DNA of 20,366 nt from Bacillota bacterium (lineage in GTDB: Bacteria; Bacillota; Negativicutes; Sporomusales; Sporomusaceae), in contig JAEWGR010000081.1 of the NCBI GenBank assembly GCA_023388195.1, forward strand, positions 1-20,366, read 5' to 3'. Below, piece by piece: positions 1 through 7,464 of this stretch. The translations under genes were made by a program, and so were the position numbers. How positions within the stretch are numbered: position 1 is the first letter of the stretch; the number at the start of each line of letters is the position of its first letter. Under the pieces are notes generated by a model. It made no database searches and was not told where the DNA came from. It saw nothing but the letters and a program-made list of their open reading frames with translations.

Positions 1-1821
1 GCCTTCATAGCGGAAGTCATCCTCAATCATGCATTCGCCATGTTCATTTTCCGTAGCCCGTTTATAAAAATAGGAGACTAAGGTAGTGCCATGATGCTGC
101 TCAATAATATCTGTTATAACTTGCGGCAATTTATAATCACGGCACAAGTCAAGCCCATCTTTGATATGGGAAGTGACAATTAAAGTACTTAGCGAAGGCG
201 CAATCTTGTCATGCGGATTTTCACAGCCTGCCTGATTTTCTATAAAAAAATAGGGTCTCTTAATTTTGCCGATATCATGGTAATAGGCCCCTACCCGCAC
301 AACCACCGGATCGGCCCCTACCGTAACCGCAGCTGTTTCCGCAAGATTGCCAACAAGAACACTGTGATGATAGGTTCCCGGCGCGTCCAGTAGCAGACGC
401 TGCAATAAAGGATGGTTAGGTTTGGCCAGATCAAGTAATTTAATGGGGGTGGTAATATTAAAGGCATGTTCAAGATAAGGCAGTAACCCGGTAGTAATTA
501 CAGCGGAAGCAATGCCGCTAATGGCACCAAACAGGCACTGTACCAAAACAACGGTTCCGTCAAGCTGCTGGATAAGCCCGGTGGAGCCAATGACCAGGAA
601 ATTAATTGCCCCAATGGAAACCCCGGCCTTAATCAGACTGTAACCGTGAGCCATCTTGGTCACACTGTACACCCCTGCCATACCGCCAACCAGGGCAGCA
701 GCAACGGCTCTTAAATCATGGTCAACAATTACGCCAAAAAACATGGCCATAATCACACTAATCACAAGCCCAACCCGGCTATCAATAAGGATAGCGGTTA
801 ACAGCGCCCCGGCCGCAACCGGCGCGGCAAAATCGGAATAATAATGAGCCATTTTTCCGATCAGCATCGTAACAAGGATAATTAACCCCATTAGCAGCAA
901 ATGCATGTCATTTTGATAAACCCGAAACGCAAAGTTATATAAGTAACCCAGTGAGATTCCCATAATTAACAGCACATAGATTGCCAGCCCCAGAATCCGT
1001 ACTTCACTTACATTACCGGCATATAAGCCCAGTTCCTCCATGATATGGATCTGTTCGGTAGTTACCACGTCGCCGCGGCGAACCAATACCTGCCCTTTCT
1101 TGACGGTTTCCCGGACAGATTCAATATTGGCCAGAGCTGACTGTTTGCGCTTGTCTGTCTCACGCACATTTAATATAAAATTCGGGCGGATCAGGGTTTG
1201 GGCAATGCCGGCCACGACAGCTTCGGCATTTTTACCAAGCCCCAGTTCTTCCGCTTCCAATACGACCTGCTTACGGGCAATATCCAGGTCATCATCCCGG
1301 ATGCCGCGCTGGAGGTATTTGCTCAGTATCGCCTTAGTATAATCCTCGGTTTTTGTCAATCCGGCCTCTTCCAAATTTGCCAGACCTGACACTACTGCAC
1401 TTGACAGGGTTAAGGGTAACTCGTGAGTGAGCCTTTGAATTTTTTGTTCATTGGTTGCCTGGGTTTTATCGGCCTGAACCAGCCGGGCCACACGGAAAAT
1501 AGCCTTGACATCGTCCTCCGCCTTGGCCATAACAGCGACATCCAGATCATATACATTGGCCACACTGGCCATAACTTCCATTTCAAGCTTTTTAGTCTTG
1601 GCGCTATCCACATAAGATACTGTCCTTGGGGCAATTACATCCCGGTCGCTCACTTGTCCAATTTGCAGCGAGACTTTATCCGGAATAAAATCGGTTGACA
1701 AAGACAGCATATAAAGGGCAAAGAAAAGCACCAGCAACACGATCCTGCGTACTAATGGCCGGGCATGTATGCTGCCCGGCTGAACAAATAATTCACGCAA
1801 CCTATTATGTACCGACATCAT
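1..1821 (-). CDS. pgpH: PgpH/YqfF, 7TM-HD cyclic-di-AMP phosphodiesterase (C-terminus off the left edge)
   Basis: Members of this family are membrane phosphodiesterases that hydrolyse the second messenger c-di-AMP with a cytoplasmic HD domain. The visible 607 codons show a short cytoplasmic N-terminus, a first membrane segment near residues 30-47, a long extracytoplasmic region rich in charged helices (about 50-270), a block of hydrophobic segments (about 275-455), and then the HD domain. That domain shows HHSVLVGNL near residue 483, YYHDIGKIKRP near 512 and EQHHGT near 575, which supply the metal-binding His/Asp residues. The B. subtilis protein is about 711 residues, so roughly 100 are missing. 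I chose the ATG at 1821 because GGAG sits 9 bases upstream; ATG 1836 in the same frame is possible but has a weak ribosome site. It follows phoH, as in B. subtilis. The frame is open across the whole stretch. The family assignment is firm; the substrate is from family knowledge. Confidence 0.93.
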   Translation of the reverse strand, partial: MMSVHNRLRELFVQPGSIHARPLVRRIVLLVLFFALYMLSLSTDFIPDKVSLQIGQVSDRDVIAPRTVSYVDSAKTKKLEMEVMASVANVYDLDVAVMAKAEDDVKAIFRVARLVQADKTQATNEQKIQRLTHELPLTLSSAVVSGLANLEEAGLTKTEDYTKAILSKYLQRGIRDDDLDIARKQVVLEAEELGLGKNAEAVVAGIAQTLIRPNFILNVRETDKRKQSALANIESVRETVKKGQVLVRRGDVVTTEQIHIMEELGLYAGNVSEVRILGLAIYVLLIMGISLGYLYNFAFRVYQNDMHLLLMGLIILVTMLIGKMAHYYSDFAAPVAAGALLTAILIDSRVGLVISVIMAMFFGVIVDHDLRAVAAALVGGMAGVYSVTKMAHGYSLIKAGVSIGAINFLVIGSTGLIQQLDGTVVLVQCLFGAISGIASAVITTGLLPYLEHAFNITTPIKLLDLAKPNHPLLQRLLLDAPGTYHHSVLVGNLAETAAVTVGADPVVVRVGAYYHDIGKIKRPYFFIENQAGCENPHDKIAPSLSTLIVTSHIKDGLDLCRDYKLPQVITDIIEQHHGTTLVSYFYKRATENEHGECMIEDDFRYEG

Positions 1822-1838
1822 CTTTTTCAACTCCATAC

Positions 1839-1877
1839 AACGTCTATCCGTATATAATGAACAACGGCATAGACGTT
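1839..1877 (-). promoter_or_regulatory. Hairpin between phoH and pgpH
   Basis: A 9-bp perfect inverted repeat (AACGTCTAT at 1839-1847 with ATAGACGTT at 1869-1877) is extended by CCG/CGG (1848-1850 with 1865-1867) around one bulged base. It starts at the phoH stop codon and ends a few bases before the pgpH ribosome site. There is no T-run after it on either strand, so it is not a standard terminator. It may tune pgpH translation, stabilise an mRNA end or mark a processing site; these roles are inference. Confidence 0.5.
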
Positions 1878-1878
1878 C

Positions 1879-2829
1879 TTACTCTTGACTGTATTGTTCG
1901 TAAGCCTGGATGATTCGGCTGACTATCTCATGTCTCACTACATCGCTTTCGTTTAAATTGAGTACTGCGATACCTTGCGTTTTTGCCAGCACAGCCTGGG
2001 CATGTTTCAGCCCGGATTGCACGCCTCGAGGCAAATCAATTTGCGTTATATCACCAGTAACAACCATTTTTGAGCCAAACCCCATTCGGGTTAAAAACAT
2101 CTTCATCTGCTCGGCAGTTGTATTTTGTGCTTCATCCAGAATGATAAAAGCATCTTCCAGTGTCCGCCCCCGCATATAAGCCAGGGGTGCCACTTCGATT
2201 ATATTTTTAGCCATATACTTTTGTACCGTTTCGGCCCCCATAATGTCATACATAGCATCATATAACGGCCGTAAGTACGGATCAATTTTTTCCTGCAGAT
2301 CACCTGGCAAAAAGCCAAGTTTCTCACCGGCTTCCACAGCCGGCCGCGTCAGAATGATTCGTTCCACATGCTTATTTTTTAAGGAAAATACTGCCATTGC
2401 CACTGCAAGATAAGTTTTCCCGGTTCCGGCCGGTCCTATTCCGAAGGTAATGTAATTATGGCGAATAGCCTCTAAATACTGACTTTGCCCCAGGGTTTTC
2501 GGCTTAAGATGGCGGCCCCTGGCGGTTACAAGCACGGTATCGGCAAACATTTGGTGAAGAAAATCGGCCTGACCTGCCATAATCATGCGCAGGCTGTAGC
2601 GTACATCATGGTTAGTTACCGGATTGCCCTCCCGGTACAAATAGATAAGCTCCTGAAACACGCGTTTAATCTGTTCAACTTCAGCAGCTTCCCCATCAAA
2701 AATTACTTCTGCTCCCCTGGCGGTTATCCCGCTGGCGAACTGTTGGCTGATCAACCCCAAATACTCGTCATTTCTGCCTAATACAGCTACGGCTTCTTTT
2801 GTGTCGGCAAAGCTAATCCGCTTTTCCAA
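1879..2829 (-). CDS. phoH: PhoH-family ATPase (PhoH/YbeZ type)
   Basis: This is a PhoH-like P-loop ATPase of 316 residues, the usual size. The family is linked to RNA metabolism and often sits beside the RNase/maturation factor gene ybeY. Visible motifs are Walker A GPAGTGKT at 132-139, TRPAVEAGEKLGFLPGDL near 161-178 and Walker B FIILDEAQ at 228-235, followed by the sensor-like MVVTGDITQ near 255. The start is TTG at 2829: AGGGGG lies about 10 bases upstream and no in-frame ATG is available there. It begins 23 bases after the yqfD stop and is followed by pgpH, the same order as B. subtilis yqfD-phoH-yqfF, so it is probably in the yqfCD transcript. The exact RNA substrate is unknown for the family. 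Confidence 0.95.
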   Translation of the reverse strand: MEKRISFADTKEAVAVLGRNDEYLGLISQQFASGITARGAEVIFDGEAAEVEQIKRVFQELIYLYREGNPVTNHDVRYSLRMIMAGQADFLHQMFADTVLVTARGRHLKPKTLGQSQYLEAIRHNYITFGIGPAGTGKTYLAVAMAVFSLKNKHVERIILTRPAVEAGEKLGFLPGDLQEKIDPYLRPLYDAMYDIMGAETVQKYMAKNIIEVAPLAYMRGRTLEDAFIILDEAQNTTAEQMKMFLTRMGFGSKMVVTGDITQIDLPRGVQSGLKHAQAVLAKTQGIAVLNLNESDVVRHEIVSRIIQAYEQYSQE

Positions 2830-2852
2830 ATAAATAGTGCCCCCTAATTCAG

Positions 2853-4070
2853 TTATTGGGAAATATTTATAGTTTGCCCAATATCCTCAATTGTTTCCAC
2901 ATTCACTTTTACCCGCATAATATTTTCTTCCGGTGATTTCAGTATTTCATAGTTGCGTGACAATATCTGGGCAGTTTCCGGAATAATATTCTGAACCAGC
3001 TGAATCGCTTTGGCATGAGCCTCATCCCGTGCTTCTGTAACAGACCGTACTGTCACATTGGAATTAACCTCATAGTATAGTTTTATAGTTGATTCGACAG
3101 CAATCTCACTATTCCTCCATAGCGGTAGCTGTTTATGTATAATCTCGCATTCAGACTCGGGAAATGGCTGTGCTGATACAGTATTAAATGTTACCTCACT
3201 TGTGCCGATTTTCAGTGTAACCTTCGCTTGCCTGTTGCCGGTACGGGCCGTAGTTTTTTGTTGTAGTTCAGCTTCGGCGTAACTTTCATACCAAATCCGG
3301 GCATTTATAATTCCTTTGGCCCGTATAAGCTCCGGCGGGACATTAATGATAAGTGGCTGGCCTTCGACTGCGGTTGACGCTGCCGGCTCAGGCATAAATC
3401 CCTTAATCAGTAAGTCCCCCTTTTTTACAGTATCGCCTATTTTTACTGCCGGTTGTCCGGCCAGGGCAATAATCTCGGTAATCACACCATCTTTTGCGGC
3501 CACGATGTGAGCCGGTGTTTTAGATTCCTGTTTGGGCATCGTTTTTTCAACGATTTCAATGACGGCCCGTGTACCGGTAAAATTGATACCTACCCAGGCC
3601 ACTTCCGGAATATTTAATAATATTTCCCGTTCAATTGACTTGGTATTAAGAGTGTCTTTTACGGCCCCGGCTTTCAGACCATTCTCCCTGGCAACATTTC
3701 TAATTTCACTCTCTGACATATTTTTTAGGCCTGTAATATCAATAAACCAAACATAAGATGACATTATATTCAAGAAAAGAATAAACAGGACAGCGCCGGC
3801 AATGAGCATTTTTCTTCTTTTAGCCCGCTTGATCAAAAAAGGCAGGCCACGATGAGCTAAAACCTGGATATGGGTATTGCTTCTTACAACCAGCGGGCGG
3901 ATTTTAAAAAAATCATTAAGGCTGATCCAGGCAATTAGGTCTTCATCAACTTTAGTGATACCCCATAATAATATTTGTTCGGCAATACAAAGGTTGATAA
4001 ACCTTTCCGGGAAAACACCAGTGATCCGGATTTTTACAGTGCCGCGCAGGTATTTGGTATTAAATATCAT
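2853..4070 (-). CDS. yqfD: Sporulation protein YqfD
   Basis: YqfD is a membrane protein of spore formers, made in the mother cell in B. subtilis under sigma-E; its molecular role is not established. The protein here is 405 residues, close to the B. subtilis length. It has a soluble N-terminal part (1-85), a basic stretch KRAKRRK followed by one membrane segment (about 87-109), and a large presumably extracytoplasmic region with beta-rich repeats (about 112-400) beginning IDITGLKNMSESEI. The open frame extends 51 codons upstream, but those codons overlap yqfC in another frame. The ATG at 4070 has GGGAGG six bases upstream and gives the family's N-terminus. It overlaps the end of yqfC by 11 bases, which suggests translational coupling. 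Confidence 0.93.
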   Translation of the reverse strand: MIFNTKYLRGTVKIRITGVFPERFINLCIAEQILLWGITKVDEDLIAWISLNDFFKIRPLVVRSNTHIQVLAHRGLPFLIKRAKRRKMLIAGAVLFILFLNIMSSYVWFIDITGLKNMSESEIRNVARENGLKAGAVKDTLNTKSIEREILLNIPEVAWVGINFTGTRAVIEIVEKTMPKQESKTPAHIVAAKDGVITEIIALAGQPAVKIGDTVKKGDLLIKGFMPEPAASTAVEGQPLIINVPPELIRAKGIINARIWYESYAEAELQQKTTARTGNRQAKVTLKIGTSEVTFNTVSAQPFPESECEIIHKQLPLWRNSEIAVESTIKLYYEVNSNVTVRSVTEARDEAHAKAIQLVQNIIPETAQILSRNYEILKSPEENIMRVKVNVETIEDIGQTINISQ

Positions 4071-4335
4071 ATTTAACCTCCCGCACCACACCCTCGACCA
4101 GGATTTGTTCGGCCTGCAGATTGCCCAGTGACAGATCCTCACCGGCAATAAACAGCTCGCCCTGATTAAGTTTAATCCGGACAAGTGAAGGGGTATACTC
4201 GATAATCCCTTTATGGTTTTCAACCAGTAATTGTTTATTCCCGAGCATGGTTATTCGCGGCAAATCAAGCACTATATCCTGCGGTATTTCCAGAAAACCG
4301 GCCAGTGACTGCAAATTTCCCTTTCGGCGCAACAT
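4060..4335 (-). CDS. yqfC: Sporulation protein YqfC
   Basis: This small protein (91 residues) matches the YqfC family, which is found in spore formers next to yqfD. It shows the typical N-terminal LEIPQDIVLDLPRITMLGN and a beta-rich remainder with GIIEYTP and LVRIKLNQGELFIAG; there is no membrane segment or signal peptide. The ATG at 4335 follows an excellent ribosome site (GAGGGGGG, spacing 7). It is the first gene of the yqfC-yqfD-phoH-pgpH group, and its stop lies inside the start of yqfD. Its biochemical function is unknown; a role in sporulation is from family knowledge. Confidence 0.93.
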   Translation of the reverse strand: MLRRKGNLQSLAGFLEIPQDIVLDLPRITMLGNKQLLVENHKGIIEYTPSLVRIKLNQGELFIAGEDLSLGNLQAEQILVEGVVREVKYDI

Positions 4336-4357
4336 GAAAAATCCCCCCTCATATACA

Positions 4358-4365
4358 AATGTATG
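4358..4365 (-). promoter_or_regulatory. Possible sigma-E type -10 element upstream of yqfC
   Basis: The minus strand reads CATACATT here, 23 bases before the yqfC ATG. This matches the B. subtilis sigma-E -10 consensus, and yqfCD is sigma-E controlled in that organism. A -35 element is not convincing: the bases about 14 upstream read CTAATG. The predicted transcript start would fall almost at the ribosome site, leaving a very short leader. This is a suggestion only. Confidence 0.35.
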
Positions 4366-4377
4366 CCTAAGAGCAGG

Positions 4378-4397
4378 CCCATTAGTACATGAATGGG
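4378..4397 (-). terminator. Weak hairpin after the HerA-like gene
   Basis: CCCATT (4378-4383) and AATGGG (4392-4397) form a 6-bp stem with an 8-base loop just after the HerA-like stop codon. There is no T-run on the minus strand. It could help separate the helicase transcript from yqfC, but as a terminator it is weak. Confidence 0.25.
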
Positions 4398-4404
4398 GGA
4401 GTAA

Positions 4405-5916
4405 TTAACTGCGGCTTAAATATTCATCAAACCGATGCACTTTTACGGGTGCGGCAAATCTCATATAATTTGTAGCAACAATCAATTCACCGCAATCAAG
4501 ATTTTTTATCTCATTACGCTGTTGGAGAATATCCTTGCGACACATGGCTTCCAGCTTGCCCCGGTCGGATTTGGAGGCCAATCCCAAAATAAACAAAGTA
4601 TTTAGCTGGGACAGTACTTTATCGGCCAATAGACGCGGCTGCTGGTCAACAACACACAGCCCGATATTAAACTTGCGGGCTTCGCTGACAAGCCTGGCAA
4701 AAACATTTTGTGTGCTTTGCTCTTTCTTGCCCAAAAACCGGTGTGCTTCCTCCAGTACAATTAATACCGGCTTGGCAGAAGAACGTTCAGTTTCTGATTT
4801 GTTGGCATAATGCAGCAGCATCTTTTTTGATAGTAAAGTTGACAATGCCTGTTCACCAACAGGTGAGATATTTTTTAGTTCGACCAATACCACTTTTCCT
4901 TGCTCTAAATCGGACAGCATCTGGCCAACTGCGGTTATGCCGGCAGAATCACCGGTCTCTTCGTTAATATTTAACTCCTGTTCTAAATTCCAGCAAATGC
5001 TTTTAATCTTGCTGATTGTCCGGGCCTGAAACTTCTGGCCGGTACAGCCGGCTATTTCTTCAATGATATCATCGGTTTCATATTTTAAAATATAATCCAT
5101 CCAGCGTTCCTGCCAGACAGACGACAGCTTGTAAATAGCATCAAGCTGCGGTTCACTGAAGGTCGCGCAGGCTGTAATATCCTCTGGTTCCACCTCGCTA
5201 TAATTTAATGCCAATTTGCGGACATTAGACCTGGTTGATTCAGGATTGGTGTTGTACACCACTAGCCGCTCATTAACCCGGGGATGCATGGATAAATCAC
5301 GGTAATATTCGTTATGCACGTCAAAGATAAGCAGGCCGTAGTTTTCGCTGTCAATAATCGAACTGGAAAGAACTTTTACCAGGTTGCTTTTACCGGAGCC
5401 GGTAGTGCCAAAGATACCGATATGCTCGGTTATCGCCTTGGAACCGAAGATGCCCACAGGTAACTTCAGCACCTCCCGGCCACTTTTTAGATAGCCAATT
5501 TCCAGATCGCCCTTCATTTCATTGAGTAAAGCGGTGTCATCGGTGGCTAAACCACGGACTTCACAGAAAAAATCCGGACAGGTTTTAGGATTAAACAGCT
5601 GACCCATAGCATCTGAATAACAGAGCTGTTCGGCAATCCCGATCTTGACAGTATGATTACCGCCAAGATAAAAATCAAGTTCTTCCTGATTGGCTATCTG
5701 GCCATTTTCATCCAGCTTGCTCATTAGATAACTTACACCATTCATTCCTGACCAGCGTGATTTAATCTTAAAATCGTAAGCCCGGATATAAAACCGGTCG
5801 TCATTTTTACCTTCGACAACTAAAATATCGCCAAAATCCACATCCTGGTTAGGAGCAACGACAAATTCCATATAAGTGCCTTTAGCATAAGTAAGGCGTC
5901 CTTTGTACTCTGACAT
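4405..5916 (-). CDS. HerA-like hexameric ATPase (DUF87 type)
   Basis: This is a 503-residue HerA/FtsK-superfamily ATPase. The N-terminal 110 residues look like the HAS-type beta-barrel of HerA (FGDILVVEG, RFYIRAYDF). The ATPase core shows Walker A GTTGSGKS at 170-177, LIFDVHNEY at 196-204 (the D-x-H-x-E-Y signature of HerA), an inserted helical region (about 235-330), Walker B VLIVLEEAH at 384-392, and SEARKFNIGLCVVDQQP around 411-427 with a sensor Gln. HerA proteins form ring translocases on DNA and usually act with NurA nuclease in archaea, or with SIR2 or nuclease partners in bacterial defence. None of those partners is adjacent here. The ATG at 5916 is preferred over an upstream in-frame start because AAGGGGG sits 7 bases before it and the extra 33 codons would cross the promoter. 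It is a single-gene transcript by its signals. The biological role is unknown. Confidence 0.85.
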   Translation of the reverse strand: MSEYKGRLTYAKGTYMEFVVAPNQDVDFGDILVVEGKNDDRFYIRAYDFKIKSRWSGMNGVSYLMSKLDENGQIANQEELDFYLGGNHTVKIGIAEQLCYSDAMGQLFNPKTCPDFFCEVRGLATDDTALLNEMKGDLEIGYLKSGREVLKLPVGIFGSKAITEHIGIFGTTGSGKSNLVKVLSSSIIDSENYGLLIFDVHNEYYRDLSMHPRVNERLVVYNTNPESTRSNVRKLALNYSEVEPEDITACATFSEPQLDAIYKLSSVWQERWMDYILKYETDDIIEEIAGCTGQKFQARTISKIKSICWNLEQELNINEETGDSAGITAVGQMLSDLEQGKVVLVELKNISPVGEQALSTLLSKKMLLHYANKSETERSSAKPVLIVLEEAHRFLGKKEQSTQNVFARLVSEARKFNIGLCVVDQQPRLLADKVLSQLNTLFILGLASKSDRGKLEAMCRKDILQQRNEIKNLDCGELIVATNYMRFAAPVKVHRFDEYLSRS

Positions 5917-5938
5917 ATGCTTGCCCCCTTGATCAATA

Positions 5939-5967
5939 AATTTATTCGTGCCTTTATTGTGTGTCAA
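5939..5967 (-). promoter_or_regulatory. Sigma-A type promoter for the HerA-like gene
   Basis: On the minus strand there is a perfect -35 TTGACA (5962-5967), a 17-base spacer and -10 TAAATT (5939-5944). It lies just past the terminator of the preceding operon and 23 bases before the HerA-like ATG. The implied leader is only about 16 bases, with the AAGGGGG ribosome site near its 5' end. Confidence 0.7.
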
Positions 5968-5973
5968 AACAAC

Positions 5974-6006
5974 AAAAAAAAACAGGGGGTATTTTTCCCT
6001 GTTTTT
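5974..6006 (-). terminator. Intrinsic terminator of the nfeD-floA operon
   Basis: A 10-bp stem pairs 5978-5987 (AAAAACAGGG) with 5997-6006 (CCCTGTTTTT) around a 9-base loop. On the minus strand it is followed by an unbroken T-run of about nine, counting the end of the stem. It sits 40 bases after the stop of the 127-residue membrane protein. Read on the plus strand it would also have a short T-run, so it may act in both directions. Confidence 0.85.
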
Positions 6007-6045
6007 CAATAGCACATTTATTACGCTCCCGGTTTTGTCCGGGTA

Positions 6046-6429
6046 TTATTTAAATTGTCGCCAAATTGGCCGGTAAGCGCGTGGCGGCTGAATTATTTCT
6101 GCAAAAATCAGGCCATTTTGCACCATCTGCGGCGAAACCTTGCCTGCCCATGGCGAAACAGGCTCAATGAAGTGCGGTACATCCACAGCGGCCGGCATAT
6201 GTAATGGTTTCGGCGGTATAATCGAGGTCTTAGGCGCCGTTTCGGTAAGATAGCCGGCAGCCTGTGAAATCGGCTTGCTTTTTATCTCCACTGGCTTTAT
6301 ATCTGCCGGCTGTGGTATGGTTTCCGGAATATCGGGATATTCATAGTCTTTAGGTTGTTTTCGCCGTTTTAACAGCTCTGGTAAAAGATACATCACCAGC
6401 ATTAACAGCAGCGGCATTAATATATCCAT
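6046..6429 (-). CDS. Small proline-rich membrane protein, function unknown
   Basis: I do not recognise this 127-residue protein. It has one N-terminal membrane segment (about 3-19) followed by a basic stop-transfer stretch (KRRKQPK), then a long low-complexity region rich in proline, isoleucine and lysine (about 26-105) that is probably disordered. The C-terminus is more ordered-looking: VQNGLIFAEIIQPPRAYRP, ending WRQFK. The topology predicts a cytoplasmic tail. It starts 12 bases after the floA stop with a modest ribosome site (AGGTTGGTG) and is the last gene before the operon terminator. Its place is that of yqfB in the B. subtilis yqeZ-floA-yqfB operon, but I cannot show homology to it. 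A role in the NfeD/flotillin membrane system is inference from the operon. Confidence 0.75.
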   Translation of the reverse strand: MDILMPLLLMLVMYLLPELLKRRKQPKDYEYPDIPETIPQPADIKPVEIKSKPISQAAGYLTETAPKTSIIPPKPLHMPAAVDVPHFIEPVSPWAGKVSPQMVQNGLIFAEIIQPPRAYRPIWRQFK

Positions 6430-6441
6430 AGTTTCACCAAC

Positions 6442-7443
6442 CTACTTTTTAGGTTCATCAGCCTTTGGTGTCAAGTCAACCGGACCGGCTTTGGCAATGG
6501 TTTCACGCATCTGGGTATCGGCCAGCACATTATTCATGTTGTAGTAATCCATAACGCCCATGCGCCCCTCTTTCAAAGCAACTGCCAGGGCTTTAGGAAC
6601 ATCAGCCTGCGCTTCCACTACTTTGGCCTGCATTTCCTGCGTAAAGGCACGCATTTCCTGTTCCTGGGCCACAGCCATAGCCCGTCGTTCCTCGGCTTTC
6701 GCCTGAGCAATGCGTTTTTCGGCTTCAGCCTGGTCGGTCATAAGCTCAGCACCAATGTTACGGCCAACATCAACGTCAGCGATATCAATTGACAGAATCT
6801 CAAAGGCAGTACCTGAATCAAGTCCTTTTGTCAAAACAGTACGTGAGATATGATCAGGGTTTGCCAGTACCTCTTTGTGGTCATCGGTCGAACCAACGGT
6901 CGTAACAATGCCCTCGCCAACCCGCGCCAGGATAGTTGCCTCACCGGCACCACCCACCAGGCGGTCAATATTAGCTCTTACGGTTACCCGGGCCTTAACT
7001 TTGAGTTCGATACCATTTTTAGCTACTGCAGACACAAAAGATGTTTCGATTACTTTGGGATTAACACTCATCTGCACGGCTTCCAGCACATTCCGTCCTG
7101 CCAGGTCAATTGCGGCCGAACGTTCAAACGGCAAGGGAATCTCCGCCCGGTGAGCGGCAATCAGGGCATCAATGACCCGGTCAACATTACCGCCTGCTAA
7201 ATAATGAGCCTCAAGCTGGTTAACATTAACAGCAAGGCCAGCCTTATTGGCTTTGATTAAAGGCAATACGATATTGCCGGGCGGTACCCGCCGGAGTCTC
7301 ATGCCCACAAGAGTAAAGATACCAACATTGACCCCGGCGGCCAGCGCCGAAATCCACAATCCCAACGGAACGAAATGCAGGAAAATGCTAATTCCAATGA
7401 TCACCAGGGCTACTACGAGAACACTACCAATTAAAGCTGTCAA
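6442..7443 (-). CDS. floA: Flotillin-like protein FloA
   Basis: FloA organises bacterial functional membrane microdomains and influences membrane fluidity, secretion and signalling complexes. The 333 residues match the family length. A hydrophobic hairpin or membrane-anchor region spans 1-48, an SPFH domain covers about 50-235 (RRVPPGNIV, KVKARVTVRANIDRLVGGAGE, and EILSIDIADVDVGRNIGAEL near its end), and an Ala/Glu-rich coiled coil (about 238-290, AEAEKRIAQAKAEERRAMA) drives oligomerisation. The start is TTG at 7443, with AGGAGG 7 bases upstream; no ATG fits this position. It follows nfeD by 21 bases. NfeD and flotillin genes are classical partners. Confidence 0.96.
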   Translation of the reverse strand: MTALIGSVLVVALVIIGISIFLHFVPLGLWISALAAGVNVGIFTLVGMRLRRVPPGNIVLPLIKANKAGLAVNVNQLEAHYLAGGNVDRVIDALIAAHRAEIPLPFERSAAIDLAGRNVLEAVQMSVNPKVIETSFVSAVAKNGIELKVKARVTVRANIDRLVGGAGEATILARVGEGIVTTVGSTDDHKEVLANPDHISRTVLTKGLDSGTAFEILSIDIADVDVGRNIGAELMTDQAEAEKRIAQAKAEERRAMAVAQEQEMRAFTQEMQAKVVEAQADVPKALAVALKEGRMGVMDYYNMNNVLADTQMRETIAKAGPVDLTPKADEPKK

Positions 7444-7464
7444 ATGACTACCTCCTAATTTTTA

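Noticed and set aside
211..1389. Plus-strand open frames of 60-100 codons opposite pgpH, with similar ones opposite dnaK, prmA and the chaperonin.
   Set aside because: They lack ribosome sites and recognisable composition and lie antisense to firm genes; they are shadows of the coding frame on the other strand.
1693..1715. TTGACA followed by TATAAA on the plus strand.
   Set aside because: The spacing is only about 9 bases and the site lies inside pgpH; not a usable promoter.
4071..4223. A 51-codon N-terminal extension of yqfD.
   Set aside because: It overlaps yqfC in another frame, its residues do not resemble the family, and the ATG at 4070 has a strong ribosome site.
5917..6015. A 33-residue N-terminal extension of the HerA-like protein.
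   Set aside because: It would run through the promoter and the terminator T-run; the ATG at 5916 has an ideal ribosome site.
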